Shown: positions 7,567 to 16,942 of the stretch, piece after piece | Layout of the letters: every line of letters starts with the position of its first letter | How positions within the stretch are numbered: the first letter of the stretch is position 1 | DNA from: Actinomycetota bacterium | GTDB lineage: Bacteria > Actinomycetota > Thermoleophilia > Gaiellales > Gaiellaceae | Length of the DNA stretch: 41,867 nt | Reading direction: 5' to 3' | Assembly: GCA_005885245.1 (NCBI GenBank) | Contig: VAWR01000058.1 | Location: forward strand, 1 to 41,867 | Position numbers and translations under genes: made by a program | The notes under the pieces: model-generated | Databases searched by the model: none | What the model was told of the DNA's origin: nothing | What the model saw: the letters and a program-made list of their open reading frames with translations, nothing else

Positions 7567-8763
7567 ATGCTCACGAGGCGCGGCCGGTTCATCTTCGCGC
7601 TCGGCTTCGGCGTCTATCTCGCCGCGTGGGCGTTCGGCTCGAAGCCGCTGTATCCGGTGGCGACCGGTTTGCTGCTCGTCGTGCTCGTCGCGTGGGTCTG
7701 GGTCCGCCTCGCCGACCGGCCGTTCATCGTGCAACGCGGCTCGGGTGAGGGCGAACACGTCGAAGGCGACGACGTCCCCCTCGTCGTCGAGCTTCGCCCG
7801 ACGGGTGAGGTGCTGCCCGCCGCGGTGACGCTGAACGAGCGCGTCGGCCGGCTCGGCGAGCAGCGACACGCAATGCGGCGGAGTGGACGCCGATTGAGCG
7901 TGCGTTACGTCCTGCAGCGCGTTCCTCGCGGGCGCTACGCCTTCGAGGACGTGCGCGCAGAGCTCTCCGATCCGTTTGCGCTCGAGTGCGCGATCGTCCC
8001 GCTGCCTGCGCCCGGGGCGCTTCTCGTCTATCCGCGGCTCGTCCAGCTCGGCTCGCTCTTCTCCGAGTCCGGTTCGGCATCGCACGACGGACGACGGTTG
8101 CTGCTGCGCCGTCACACGGGCTTCGAGCTGCACGGCGTGCGGGAGTACGAGCAAGGCGAGTCGCTGCGGCGAGTGCACTGGCCATCGACCGCCCGCAGAG
8201 GGCAGTTGATGGTCAAGGAGCTGGAGGACGCACCGCGGGACGAGGTCGCAGTGCTGCTCGACGCGAATGCACGGGCCGTGGTCGGCGACAGCTTCGAGGT
8301 GCAGGTGCGTGCCGCCGGCTCACTCGTGGACGCGTACATTCGGCGAGGGCGACGGGCCGTGCTGGTGGTCAACACGGAGCGGCGCGAGGTGCAGCACGTG
8401 CATTCCGTCGCAGCGGATTGGCGGCGGGCACTCGAGTTGCTCGCAGCGGTCGAACCCACGGGCGAGGCGCCGCTGGCGCGGCTGCTGACGGAAGAAGATA
8501 GCCCCGCCGTCCGCGCGCTGGAGCTCGTCGTCGTGACGGCGAGAATCGAGCCGGCGCTCGTCGACCGGCTCGTACAGCGTTCGCTTTCGCGGCGCAAGGT
8601 GTCCGTCGTCTACGTCGATCCCGCCAGCTTCAACGGTGCGGGCCGGAAGCCGGAACCGGCGCTGCTGCGGCTGCAGGCAGCCGGCGTGGCGGTTGCGGTC
8701 GTGCGCGACGGCGATGACCTCGCGGCTCGTCTGCAGGGCTCGCTCGAGGCCGCGCGTGCTTAG
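7567..8763 (+). CDS. DUF58 membrane-associated protein, MoxR partner
   Basis: 398 residues. Two N-terminal membrane segments (about residues 8-45) precede a beta-rich region and the DUF58 signature VREYEQGESLRRVHW followed by TARRGQLMVKE near residues 195-220. The C-terminal half resembles a von Willebrand A fold (VAVLLDANA, LVVVTAR), without a complete metal site that I can confirm. Members are encoded next to MoxR ATPases and are thought to be their membrane-linked clients. A TTG at 7564 just upstream could also start it; ATG 7567 is preferred. It overlaps the next gene by 8 bases. Confidence 0.88.
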   Translation: MLTRRGRFIFALGFGVYLAAWAFGSKPLYPVATGLLLVVLVAWVWVRLADRPFIVQRGSGEGEHVEGDDVPLVVELRPTGEVLPAAVTLNERVGRLGEQRHAMRRSGRRLSVRYVLQRVPRGRYAFEDVRAELSDPFALECAIVPLPAPGALLVYPRLVQLGSLFSESGSASHDGRRLLLRRHTGFELHGVREYEQGESLRRVHWPSTARRGQLMVKELEDAPRDEVAVLLDANARAVVGDSFEVQVRAAGSLVDAYIRRGRRAVLVVNTERREVQHVHSVAADWRRALELLAAVEPTGEAPLARLLTEEDSPAVRALELVVVTARIEPALVDRLVQRSLSRRKVSVVYVDPASFNGAGRKPEPALLRLQAAGVAVAVVRDGDDLAARLQGSLEAARA

Positions 8764-10987
8764 GACGGTCGTGCTCGCCGGCTTCGCAGGGCTGGTGATA
8801 GCGGTCGACTGGTTGCGGTTCGAGGAGCCTCGCTCGGGTGGCGGCCGCCCCTTCCTGCTCGTCGTCCTGGCGATCGTCCCAGTCCTACTCCGGCCGCTGT
8901 GGCTGCGACTCGCAGGGCTCGCCGCCGGCTGGTTCCTCGCCGCCTGGGTCGCGTTCTCGGTCTCGCCGGCGGCGCTCTGGCCGGGAGGGGAGAGCTTCTT
9001 CGGCACGTTCGGCTCGCGGTTCGGCGGCGGGTTCCTCGACTTCTACGACTACCGCCTGCCGATCGATCCCTCGTCGCGCCCGCACATGCACGAGGTGCTC
9101 CTGATCGCCATCTTTGCGTTCTCGCTCCTAGTCGCGCTCGCCGTTGCCACCCGGCGCGTCCTGCTTGCCGTGATCTTCTTCCTCGTGGGAGCGGGGTGGC
9201 CCGCGACCCTGCTGTCGGGCGGCAGCGAGATCGGCCGCGGGGTGGCCATCCTCGCCGTCGTGCTCTTGCTCCTCGCCGGTCTCACCGACCGACCAAGCCG
9301 GCTTGCGCTCGTCGCGGCAGCGACGGTCGTCGCCGGTGCGCTCGCGCTCTCGAGCTCTCCGGCGGTAGCGAAGAGCGCGTTCCTCGACTGGCAGCACTGG
9401 GACTTCTACACGCGCCAGCAGCACGCCGTCAGCGTGCGCTACGTCTGGGATGCCCGCTATGACGGCATCCACTTCCCGAAGAAAAGGACCACGGTGCTGA
9501 AGATTCGAGCGCCGCGGCGCTCCTTCTACTGGCGGGCAACGGTGCTCGACCGCTTCGACGGCACACGCTGGCTCGAGCGCCCGTGGCGTGGAACGCCGCG
9601 CGAGCAGCGCCAGGTCACGCCTGCCGCTGCGCGAAATCCCGCGAACTGGCTCCGGCAGGAGGTGACTGTCGGTGCGCTCGAGGATCAGCACGTGATCGGA
9701 GCGAGCATTCCCATGCGGGACAACGTGGGCGGCCCTCGGGCCGATCTTGGACAGGGCGTGGTGCTCGCGTTGAGCGGACTTCATCGCGACGAGCACTACG
9801 TCGTCTCGAGCTACGCAGCGACCCCGACGCCGGCCGAGCTCGTTCGCGCTCCGGCTTCCTATCCGACGGCGTTGACCCGGCGCGGGCGCGAGCTGGACAT
9901 CGCGCCGGGCGTGACCGTGCCGTCGTTCGGCCAACCAGGCCGAGACGCGCGCGTCCTGTCGCTGCTGACGGGACGGCTCCTCCCGTACGCAGACGTCTAC
10001 GAGCGCGCGCGCGGGGTCGCGGGCGAGACGAGGTCCCCGTACGCCGCGGTGGTCGCGCTCGAGGCGTGGTTCCGGTCGACGGGTGGCTTCACCTACTCGG
10101 AGCAGCCCGGGACGACGCCTGGCCTGCCGCCGCTGGTCGGCTTCGTGATGGAAACGAAGACGGGGTACTGCCAGCACTTCGCGGGCGCAATGGCCCTGAT
10201 GGCACGACTGCTCGGGATCCCCGCCCGGGTCGCAGCGGGCTTCGTCCCGGGGAAGTACCACGACGACTTCTGGCAGGTGACCGATCACGACGCCCACACC
10301 TGGGTCGAGGTGTGGTTCCCCCGTTACGGCTGGCTTCCCTTCGACCCGACGCCCGGTCGCGGCCGGTTGGGCGGTACGTACAGCTCGACCTCGCTCGGCT
10401 TCGACGCACGAGCAGCGGCCCGTCTGCTCTCGAGGGTCGTCACGGGTGGCGTCGTTTTCGGCCACGGAAACGGTACCGGTGTGATCGGCCACGACCCGAA
10501 CCGGCGCACGCCCCGTTCCGCGGGCGATCCGCCCCTCGGCATCGGCCTGACTCCGACGTCACCGAAGAAGCACAACCCGAGCCTCCTCTTCTTCTTGCTC
10601 CTGCTCGCGTCCGGCGTTGCCGCAGCGATCGTCGCCCTCAAGCACGCACGTCGCAGGCTCCGCTATCTGACCCGCGACCCGAGACGCGTAGCGGTCGCTT
10701 GCGCTCGAGAGCTCGGCGAGTACCTGGACGACCAGCGTGTCCCGGCGCCGGACGCCGCCACCATGCGTGAGCTCGGGGGGACCGTGGCCGCGACGCTCGG
10801 CGTCGACGCGACGGAGTTCGCCCGCGCAGCGACCGTCGCGCGCTATGGGCCGCCGGAAGGGGCGCGGGCGGCCGCGGCCCGGTCGCGCGAGGAGCTTCGG
10901 GAGTTGAAGCGGAGACTGCGGCGGAGTCTCGGCTTCTTCGACCGGGCCCGCGGGCTCATCTCAGTTCGCTCTCTCGGGCTCGGCTAG
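8756..10987 (+). CDS. Membrane-bound transglutaminase-like protein (TgpA type)
   Basis: 743 residues. The N-terminal part (to about 210) has several hydrophobic segments; a periplasmic or extracellular region follows with a transglutaminase-like cysteine protease core: Cys472 (TGYCQHFAGAMALMARLLGIP), His514 (DAHTWVEVW) and Asp530 (PFDPTPG), the complete triad. A further membrane segment (LLFFLLLLASG, about 610-630) leads to a C-terminal cytosolic tail of the DUF4129 kind. Start GTG 8756 overlaps DUF58; GTG 8771 is an alternative. With MoxR and DUF58 it forms the commonly conserved trio whose exact substrate is not settled. Confidence 0.9.
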   Translation: MLRTVVLAGFAGLVIAVDWLRFEEPRSGGGRPFLLVVLAIVPVLLRPLWLRLAGLAAGWFLAAWVAFSVSPAALWPGGESFFGTFGSRFGGGFLDFYDYRLPIDPSSRPHMHEVLLIAIFAFSLLVALAVATRRVLLAVIFFLVGAGWPATLLSGGSEIGRGVAILAVVLLLLAGLTDRPSRLALVAAATVVAGALALSSSPAVAKSAFLDWQHWDFYTRQQHAVSVRYVWDARYDGIHFPKKRTTVLKIRAPRRSFYWRATVLDRFDGTRWLERPWRGTPREQRQVTPAAARNPANWLRQEVTVGALEDQHVIGASIPMRDNVGGPRADLGQGVVLALSGLHRDEHYVVSSYAATPTPAELVRAPASYPTALTRRGRELDIAPGVTVPSFGQPGRDARVLSLLTGRLLPYADVYERARGVAGETRSPYAAVVALEAWFRSTGGFTYSEQPGTTPGLPPLVGFVMETKTGYCQHFAGAMALMARLLGIPARVAAGFVPGKYHDDFWQVTDHDAHTWVEVWFPRYGWLPFDPTPGRGRLGGTYSSTSLGFDARAAARLLSRVVTGGVVFGHGNGTGVIGHDPNRRTPRSAGDPPLGIGLTPTSPKKHNPSLLFFLLLLASGVAAAIVALKHARRRLRYLTRDPRRVAVACARELGEYLDDQRVPAPDAATMRELGGTVAATLGVDATEFARAATVARYGPPEGARAAAARSREELRELKRRLRRSLGFFDRARGLISVRSLGLG

Positions 10988-10989
10988 CC

Positions 10990-11688
10990 GTGGACGCCGT
11001 CGTGATGGCGGCAGGCGAAGGCAGGCGCCTTCGTCCGCTGACCGAGCTGTGGCCGAAGCCGATCTTGCCGATCGACGGTCGGCCGGTGGTTGCCACGCTT
11101 CTGCGAGACCTCGCCGCCGCGGAGCTTCGTCGCGTCTGGCTGGTCACGGGCCATCACGCCGAGCAGGTCGAAGAGCTCGTCGGCAGTGGCTCGGCCTTCG
11201 GATTGGAGGTCCGGTTCGTGGATCAGCCCGACGTGCTCGGCTCCGCGGATGCGGTCCAGCGGGCGCTTGCCGCGGGTGCGGCGCCGCCTCTGATCGTCTC
11301 GGCGGCGGACACGGTCTTCAGGCGCGGCGAGCTGGCTCACTTCGCGGACACGTTCTCGGGCTCCGGCGCGAGCGGAGCAGTGGCCGTCCGGGTCGACCCG
11401 CCACCGGGGTCCGGCAGGCCGGCGATTCGACGGCTTGGCGACCGGGTGGTGAGGATGCACGACGACGATCCCACCAACCCGTGGTCGGGAGCACCTCTGT
11501 GGGCGCTTGGGCCGGCCGTTGCGGAGCATCTGTGTCGCGATCGCCCTCCCTACGAGCTCGAGAACGCCTTTCAGGCGGCCGTGGACGCGGGGGAGACGGT
11601 TATCGCGGTCGAGATCGGGAAGACGCGCGATTTGACGTATCCGCTTGACTTGGTGAGGGAGAACTTTCCCTACCTACGAGCGACATGA
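10990..11688 (+). CDS. Sugar-phosphate nucleotidyltransferase
   Basis: 232 residues with the nucleotidyltransferase signature VVMAAGEGRRLRPLTE followed by KPILPIDGRP, and the later metal-binding region VSAADTVF. It belongs to the family that makes nucleotide sugars from NTP and a sugar 1-phosphate, such as mannose-1-phosphate guanylyltransferase and glucose-1-phosphate thymidylyltransferase. It is shorter than enzymes with a C-terminal left-handed beta helix, and I cannot tell the sugar or the base. Start GTG 10990 comes two bases after the transglutaminase stop; the stop overlaps the TPR gene as ATGA. Confidence 0.85.
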   Translation: MDAVVMAAGEGRRLRPLTELWPKPILPIDGRPVVATLLRDLAAAELRRVWLVTGHHAEQVEELVGSGSAFGLEVRFVDQPDVLGSADAVQRALAAGAAPPLIVSAADTVFRRGELAHFADTFSGSGASGAVAVRVDPPPGSGRPAIRRLGDRVVRMHDDDPTNPWSGAPLWALGPAVAEHLCRDRPPYELENAFQAAVDAGETVIAVEIGKTRDLTYPLDLVRENFPYLRAT

Positions 11689-12071
11689 GCGAGACGTACG
11701 ACCTGTACCAGCAAGGAAGAGCCCATCTCCGAAAGGGGCGGGCGGCTCAGGCGACGGTTGCGCTCGAGAAGGCCAAGCGGCGCGAGCCGGACAAGGCCTC
11801 GATCCGTGAGGCGCTCGGGATCGCATACCTGCGGATCCAGCGGTACGAGGAAGCCGAGCAGGAGTTTCGCGCGCTGCTCGAGCTGTCGCCTGCCGACCAC
11901 TACGGCCACTACGGCCTCGGTCGGGCGCTCGAGAAGCAGGGGAAGGAGTCGGAGGCAAACGGTCACTTCAAGCTCGCCAGTTCGTTGCGACCACAGAACG
12001 AGCACTATGCGTCGCGCATTCTCGACCTCGACCACGATCAGCCCGACACGGCCGCGGGCGAAGGGGAATAA
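11685..12071 (+). CDS. Small tetratricopeptide-repeat protein
   Basis: 128 residues, all helical, with three consecutive TPR units: [18 protein letters not shown], then [20 protein letters not shown], then [19 protein letters not shown]. It ends with an acidic tail. TPRs bind other proteins; no enzymatic residues or signal peptide are seen, so it is probably a cytosolic adaptor. It is the last gene of the run that began with MoxR and is coupled by ATGA to the nucleotidyltransferase. Confidence 0.85.
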   Translation: MSETYDLYQQGRAHLRKGRAAQATVALEKAKRREPDKASIREALGIAYLRIQRYEEAEQEFRALLELSPADHYGHYGLGRALEKQGKESEANGHFKLASSLRPQNEHYASRILDLDHDQPDTAAGEGE

Positions 12072-12136
12072 CCGGCACAGATTCGGTCGCCGCGCATTAC
12101 CCGGCCGTGCGTACCTCGCCGATAGCATCGATCGCA

Positions 12137-12173
12137 GTGGGTGGTGGGTGGCAAACCCCCCACCCGGGTGGGG
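12137..12173 (+). repeat. G-rich tract and perfect 16-base palindrome in the spacer before dtd
   Basis: GTGGGTGGTGGGTGG (12137-12151) is followed by CCCCACCC (12158-12165) joined directly to GGGTGGGG (12166-12173). The runs can form alternative hairpins, and the G-rich strand could form a quadruplex. A TAGCAT -10-like box lies at 12123-12128, so the tract could sit at the start of the dtd mRNA. Function not known. Confidence 0.4.
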
Positions 12174-12235
12174 ACGCGCGCGCGTGTACCTCAAGAAGAG
12201 TGTCGACCGGGGAAGTCGGCGATGATCACCGCCGC

Positions 12236-12670
12236 ATGCGGGTTGTCTGCCAGCGCGTCTCGGAGGCGCGGGTCAGCATCGAGGGCGCGCTGGTGGGGGA
12301 GATCGGCCTCGGATTGGTCGTCTTGCTCGGCGTCGAGCGCGGCGACCGCGAGGAGGACGCCGTTCGCCTCGCGGGCAAAGTCGCACGGCTCAGGATCTTC
12401 GACGACGGCGACGGCAGGTTCGATCGAAGCCTCCTCGACGTGGGCGGCTCCGCGCTCGTCGTCAGCCAGTTCACGCTGATCGCAGATACACGCAAGGGCA
12501 ATCGGCCGAGCTTTGCGCTCGCCGCACCGCCCGAGGAAGCGCAACCACTCTACGAGGCGTTCTGCGCAGCCCTCGCCGATACGGGTGCTGACGTGGAGCA
12601 AGGCGTTTTCGGGGCGCGAATGGCCGTTAGCCTCGTCAACGACGGCCCAGTGACGATCGTGCTGGACTGA
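12236..12670 (+). CDS. dtd: D-aminoacyl-tRNA deacylase
   Basis: Hydrolyses D-aminoacyl-tRNAs, protecting translation. 144 residues, normal length, starting [15 protein letters not shown]. The active-site SQFTL motif and the cross-subunit NRPSF (Gly-Pro-like) segment are present, and the protein ends with the family's [10 protein letters not shown]. The ATG at 12236 is chosen because the residues before it are not family-like. The preceding 164-base spacer carries G-rich hairpins, so dtd may have its own promoter; the downstream rimP promoter starts inside its last codons. Confidence 0.93.
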   Translation: MRVVCQRVSEARVSIEGALVGEIGLGLVVLLGVERGDREEDAVRLAGKVARLRIFDDGDGRFDRSLLDVGGSALVVSQFTLIADTRKGNRPSFALAAPPEEAQPLYEAFCAALADTGADVEQGVFGARMAVSLVNDGPVTIVLD

Positions 12671-12696
12671 CCAGTCCTCAACCCGCCTGCTATCCT
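12667..12696 (+). promoter_or_regulatory. Promoter of the rimP-nusA-infB operon
   Basis: CTGACC at 12667-12672, an 18-base spacer, then TATCCT at 12691-12696 preceded by TGC (extended -10). The predicted start near 12703 is just before the structured leader. Confidence 0.6.
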
Positions 12697-12703
12697 GGAA
12701 AAA

Positions 12704-12750
12704 CCACATTTCGAGGCGGTTTTCGAAGTGGGCCTGCGGGCCCATTTTTT
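12704..12750 (+). terminator. Leader attenuator: antiterminator-like stem overlapping an intrinsic terminator, before rimP
   Basis: Terminator: TGGGCC (12729-12734), loop TGCG, GGCCCA (12739-12744), then six T (12745-12750), ending just before the rimP start region. A competing stem pairs CCAC and TTCGA (12704-12714, two-base bulge) with TCGAAGTGG (12723-12731), which uses the first bases of the terminator arm, so both cannot form at once. It could simply terminate dtd transcripts, but its place after a promoter suggests attenuation of the operon. Confidence 0.65.
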
Positions 12751-12765
12751 GTGACAGGAGTGAAT

Positions 12766-13203
12766 TTGGCAGCGACACACGACAAGGAGAAGCAGCTCAC
12801 GCGCGAGATCGCGCCGAAGATCGAGCGCGCCGTGCCCGGCACGGAAGTCCTGGCCGTCGAGCTGACGAGCCCGGAGCGGTTCACCGTCTACGTCGACCAC
12901 GTTCAGGGCGTCGATCACGCGCTCTGCGAGCGCGTCACGTCCCTCCTTGGCGACTACCTCCGCGACTACTCGATCGACGTTTCGTCGCCGGGTGTCGAGC
13001 GGCCGCTGCGCAAGCCCGCCCACTTTCGAAACGTCGTCGGCCGCCGCGTCGCCGTGCGGACAAACGGGCGGAATCGCCTGCGCGGAGAAGTTGTCGCCGC
13101 CGGGGAATCCAGCCTGACACTTCAGACCGACGCTGAGTCGGTGGACATCCCGTATGACGCGATCGTGCGGGGCAATCTGATCGAGGAAGCGGGGAAGAAA
13201 TGA
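12766..13203 (+). CDS. rimP: Ribosome maturation factor RimP
   Basis: Helps assemble the 30S subunit. About 145 residues, with the RimP core VYVDHVQGVDHALCERVTSLL, then the hallmark DVSSPGVERPLRKPAHF, and a C-terminal SH3-like part ending in IPYDAIVRGNLI. TTG 12766 is favoured because CAGGAG (12755-12760) lies five bases before it; GTG codons at 12751 and 12760 abut or overlap the terminator T tract or this ribosome-binding site. The stop overlaps the nusA start as ATGA. Position before nusA is conserved in most bacteria. Confidence 0.92.
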   Translation: MAATHDKEKQLTREIAPKIERAVPGTEVLAVELTSPERFTVYVDHVQGVDHALCERVTSLLGDYLRDYSIDVSSPGVERPLRKPAHFRNVVGRRVAVRTNGRNRLRGEVVAAGESSLTLQTDAESVDIPYDAIVRGNLIEEAGKK

Positions 13204-14708
13204 CCCAGGAAATCGTCGAGGCCGTTCGAGACATCGAGCGCGAGAAGGGAATCGAGAGCGGCACGCTCGTTGCTGCACTCGAGGATGCGCTCCTTGCCGC
13301 CTACAAGAAGATGTCCGGAGCTGCACGCCACGCGATCGTCGAGATCGACGAACAGGGCGACTTCCGCGTCTACGCGGTCGAGCTCCCAGCCGACATCGAG
13401 GAACGCCTCATCGACGAGGCGCGCGAGCGCAAGCTCGAGGAGCTGGAAGCGCTGGAGGTCGAGACCGGTGAACGTTCCCACACGCTCATCTCCGACGACG
13501 ACCTCGACGTCGACTGGTCCGAGGTCCCCGAAAACCTGATCAAGCGCGAGGACGTCACACCCGAGAACTTCGGCCGGATCGCCGCGCAGACTGCGAAGCA
13601 GGTGATTCTGCAGCGCATCCGCGAGGCGGAGCGCGCGATGATGTACGACGAGTACGTCGACCGGGTCAGCGAGGTCGTGACGGGGATCGTCCAGCAGGCC
13701 GGCGACCGGAACAACGTCCTCGTCGACCTGGGCAAGGTCGAGGCGCTCCTGCCGCGCTCCGAGCAGGTGGACGGCGAGCGCTACGAACAGGGCTCCCGAA
13801 TCAAGGCAGTCATCACCGAGGTCCGCTCAGGAACGAAAGGGCCGCAGGTGATCCTCTCCCGGCGCGACCCCGAGCTGATCAAGACGCTGTTCGAGCTCGA
13901 GGTGCCCGAGATCGCCGACGGCCTGGTCGAGATTCGCGGCGTCGCCCGCGAACCCGGATACCGCTCGAAGATCGCGGTCGAGTCGCACGCACAGGGCGTC
14001 GATCCGGTCGGCGCATGCGTAGGCCCACGAGGCTCGCGCGTTCGCATGGTCGTCTCGGAGCTCCGCGGCGAGAAGATCGACATCATCCCGTGGAATCCGG
14101 AGCCGGCCCGGTTCGTCGCCAAGGCGCTCTCTCCCGCGCGTGTCCGTGAGGTGTTCGTCGACGACGATACGAAAGAGGCGACGGTCATCGTTCCCGACGA
14201 TCAGCTTGCACTCGCCATCGGCAAGGAAGGTCTGAACGCTCGACTGGCGGCCCGTCTCACCGGCTGGAAGGTCGACATCCAGTCCGACAGCGAGTTTGCG
14301 CAGGCAGAAGCCGCAGCAGCCTACGGCGGTGGGGGCGAAGGCGAGGAGTTCACCGGACGCTGTTCTGCAGTCCTCTCGAACGGGAAGCGCTGTCCGAACG
14401 AGGCCCTCCCCGGTTCACGGTACTGCGGTCTCCCGGCGCATCAGGCACTGGCGTTGCAGGACACGGAGGACGTGGAGCCGATCGTGTCCGAGTCCGAGCC
14501 CGAGCTCGAAGCGCTCGCGGACACCGCCCCGCCCGAAGCCGAGAGCATCGGTCCCGAAAGCGTCGCGGCGATTCCCGAGGACGACGGCGACCTCGACGCC
14601 GGCGCTGCTCAACGGGCGGAGCCCGACCAGGTTCCGGCAGGGATTCCCGTCGAGCAGACGTCGGCCCCGGACGAGGCCGAGGTCGAGGAGACCCCGCCGG
14701 CTGCGTGA
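13200..14708 (+). CDS. nusA: Transcription factor NusA with extra C-terminal Cys/His and acidic tail
   Basis: 502 residues. N-terminal polymerase-binding domain, S1 domain (NVLVDLGKVEALLPRSEQ), then two KH domains (including REPGYRSKIAVES and DDQLALAIGKEGLNARLAA). NusA controls pausing, termination and antitermination. After the KH domains comes a feature not found in standard NusA: Cys388, Cys398, Cys409 and His414 spaced C-X9-C-X10-C-X4-H (GRCSAVLSNGKRC, then GSRYCGLPAHQ), looking like a small zinc-binding knot, followed by about 85 acidic, proline-rich residues. The gene is coupled to rimP (ATGA) and ylxR (GTGA). Confidence 0.95.
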   Translation: MTQEIVEAVRDIEREKGIESGTLVAALEDALLAAYKKMSGAARHAIVEIDEQGDFRVYAVELPADIEERLIDEARERKLEELEALEVETGERSHTLISDDDLDVDWSEVPENLIKREDVTPENFGRIAAQTAKQVILQRIREAERAMMYDEYVDRVSEVVTGIVQQAGDRNNVLVDLGKVEALLPRSEQVDGERYEQGSRIKAVITEVRSGTKGPQVILSRRDPELIKTLFELEVPEIADGLVEIRGVAREPGYRSKIAVESHAQGVDPVGACVGPRGSRVRMVVSELRGEKIDIIPWNPEPARFVAKALSPARVREVFVDDDTKEATVIVPDDQLALAIGKEGLNARLAARLTGWKVDIQSDSEFAQAEAAAAYGGGGEGEEFTGRCSAVLSNGKRCPNEALPGSRYCGLPAHQALALQDTEDVEPIVSESEPELEALADTAPPEAESIGPESVAAIPEDDGDLDAGAAQRAEPDQVPAGIPVEQTSAPDEAEVEETPPAA

Positions 14709-14941
14709 CCGAGCCGATCAGGAGCTGCGTCGGCTGCGGGCGGAAGGCTACCCAGAGCCAGCTCCTGCGATTCGTCGCAAGGGACGGTCGCCTCGTCCCC
14801 GGCACGAACGAATCCGGGCGCGGGGCTTACACCTGCCGCCGGCTCGCGTGTTTCGAGCGGGCGATCTCGCGGCGCGCCTTCAACCGCACGCTCCGGCAGA
14901 CCGTCCGGGTCGAGCAGGAACTGACATCCCTCTACACTTGA
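14705..14941 (+). CDS. YlxR-family RNA-binding/nucleoid protein
   Basis: 78 residues with the YlxR pattern: RSCVGCGRKATQSQLLRFV near the start, GRGAYTCRRLACFE, then a basic end RRAFNRTLR. YlxR lies between nusA and infB in many Gram-positive bacteria and binds nucleic acid; a role in transcription regulation or RNase P regulation has been reported for some members. GTG start overlaps the nusA stop. Confidence 0.9.
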   Translation: MTEPIRSCVGCGRKATQSQLLRFVARDGRLVPGTNESGRGAYTCRRLACFERAISRRAFNRTLRQTVRVEQELTSLYT

Positions 14942-14948
14942 CGTCCTG

Positions 14949-16928
14949 ATGGCGAACGAATCCGGCTCGAACAGACCAAACCGGCCGATGAGGCCGCGTC
15001 AGGGTGGTCCCGGCCAGCGGCGCAAGCGGCGCGTCGTCATCGACAACGCCGCCGCACGGCCGCGCGATGCTCGCCAGCAGCAGCGCGACCGCGAGGCCGC
15101 ACGGCCGAAAACCCCTCGCGAGGTCGTCGCTCCGACCGGACCGGTCACCGTCCAGTCAGGCGTCACCGTCCGCGACCTGTCGCAGGCCCTCGGCGTGCCG
15201 GCCCCCAAGATCATCATGTTCATGATGGGCCTCGGGAAGGCCGTCACGATCACTCAGACTCTGGCCGACGACGAGGTCGAGCTCATCGCTGCCGAGCTGG
15301 CCCCCGAGCGCGAGCTGACGATCAAGCACGCTGCGGACGAGGACGAAGAGCCGGAGGCGTTCGAGGACAGCGAGGCCGACCTCGTGCCTCGGCCGCCGGT
15401 GGTCACGATCATGGGCCACGTCGACCACGGCAAGACCACGTTGCTGGATGCGATCCGGAAGACCTCGGTCGTCACGACCGAAGCGGGCGGGATCACCCAG
15501 CACATCGGCGCGTACCAGGTCGAGCGCAACGGCCGGAAGATCACCTTCCTCGACACGCCGGGACATGAGGCCTTCACGGCAATGCGGGCGCGCGGCGCCA
15601 AGGTGACGGACATCGCCGTGTTGGTCGTCGCCGCCGACGACGGCGTGATGCCGCAGACCAAGGAGTCGATCTCGCACGCGCGTGCCGCGGACGTGCCGAT
15701 CGTCGTCGCCGTAAACAAGGTCGACGTCCCGGACGCCGATCCGAACCGAGTCCGGAGTGAGCTCTCCACCGAGAACCTGCAGCCCGAGGAGTGGGGTGGA
15801 ACCACACAGTTCTCCGATGTCTCCGCCAAGCAGGCGGAGAATCTGGATGACCTGCTCGAGAAGGTCCTGCTCGTAGCGGATGCCGAGCTCGAGCTCACCG
15901 CCAATCCGAAGGCCGAAGCGTCCGGGCCGATCATCGAGTCACAGCTCGACGTCGGCCGCGGCCCGGTTGCGACCATGCTCGTCCATCGCGGCACGCTCCG
16001 CGTCGGCGACGCCGTCGTCGCCGGTGACGCCTGGGGAAAGGTTCGGGCGCTCTACAACTTCCGCGGCGACAAGGTCAAGGAGGCCAAGCCGGGGGACCCC
16101 GTCGAGATCCTCGGCTTCGACAAGCCGCCGCCCGCCGGTGAGCTGTGTCGAGTCGTCGAGAGCGAACGGCGCGCGCGCGAGCTGGCAAATGCGCGCGGTG
16201 AGCGGCTCCGCCGCGAGCAGCTCGCCCAGGGCTCGCGAGGGGTGTCGATCGAAGGCCTTTTCGAGCAGATGGAGGCGGGAGCCGTCCAGGACCTCAACCT
16301 CGTGCTCAAGGGCGACGTGGTGGGTTCGGTCGAGGCGGCCGTATCGGAGCTTGGAAAGATTCAACACCCCGAGGTGAGGGTGAACGTCATTCACCAGGGC
16401 GTGGGCGGTATCACCGAAGGCGACATCATGCTCGCCTCGGCCTCGGGAGCGACGGTCGTCGGCTTCAACGTGCGTCCGAACGCCGAGGCGCGTGCACTGG
16501 CCGAACGTGAGGGCGTGGAGATCCGCACCTACCGCGTCATCTACCAGCTCACGGAGGACATCGAGCAGGCGTTGGTCGGCATGCTCAGGCCGGTCGAGAA
16601 GGAGGAGACCCTCGGGGAGGCGGAGGTCCGGGCGCTCTTCAAGGTCTCGCGCCTGGGGACGATCGCCGGCTGCATGGTGACGAGTGGACTCGTTCGCCGC
16701 GGTGCGCAGGCGCGCGTGATCCGCGACGGAACAGTCATCAACGAGACCACGATCGCGCAGCTCAAACGATTCAAGGACGATGCACGCGAGGTCAGCGAAG
16801 GCTTCGAGTGCGGCATCCTGCTCGACGGCTTCAACGACGTGAAGGAAGGCGACGTCATCGAGGCCTACGAGACCCGCGCCGTCGAGCGCACGACGCTCGA
16901 CGAGCCCGCACCCGCAGCGAGCTCCTAG
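14949..16928 (+). CDS. infB: Translation initiation factor IF-2
   Basis: 659 residues, short for actinobacteria because the N-terminal region is only about 145 residues, basic and Arg/Pro/Gln-rich, with an IF2N-like segment ([20 protein letters not shown]). The GTPase signatures are complete: GHVDHGKT (156-163), DTPGH (202-206), NKVD (256-259). Domains II to IV follow, including the initiator-tRNA-binding C-terminal domain. TACACT at 14933-14938 is a possible internal -10 box; no Shine-Dalgarno is seen, so translation may depend on coupling with ylxR seven bases upstream. Confidence 0.96.
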   Translation: MANESGSNRPNRPMRPRQGGPGQRRKRRVVIDNAAARPRDARQQQRDREAARPKTPREVVAPTGPVTVQSGVTVRDLSQALGVPAPKIIMFMMGLGKAVTITQTLADDEVELIAAELAPERELTIKHAADEDEEPEAFEDSEADLVPRPPVVTIMGHVDHGKTTLLDAIRKTSVVTTEAGGITQHIGAYQVERNGRKITFLDTPGHEAFTAMRARGAKVTDIAVLVVAADDGVMPQTKESISHARAADVPIVVAVNKVDVPDADPNRVRSELSTENLQPEEWGGTTQFSDVSAKQAENLDDLLEKVLLVADAELELTANPKAEASGPIIESQLDVGRGPVATMLVHRGTLRVGDAVVAGDAWGKVRALYNFRGDKVKEAKPGDPVEILGFDKPPPAGELCRVVESERRARELANARGERLRREQLAQGSRGVSIEGLFEQMEAGAVQDLNLVLKGDVVGSVEAAVSELGKIQHPEVRVNVIHQGVGGITEGDIMLASASGATVVGFNVRPNAEARALAEREGVEIRTYRVIYQLTEDIEQALVGMLRPVEKEETLGEAEVRALFKVSRLGTIAGCMVTSGLVRRGAQARVIRDGTVINETTIAQLKRFKDDAREVSEGFECGILLDGFNDVKEGDVIEAYETRAVERTTLDEPAPAASS

Positions 16929-16942
16929 CGCAGACACCCGGC

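Noticed and set aside
12751-12765. GTG codons at 12751 and 12760 as rimP starts.
   Set aside because: The first follows the terminator T tract directly and has no ribosome-binding site; the second overlaps the likely site CAGGAG. TTG 12766 has the right spacing.
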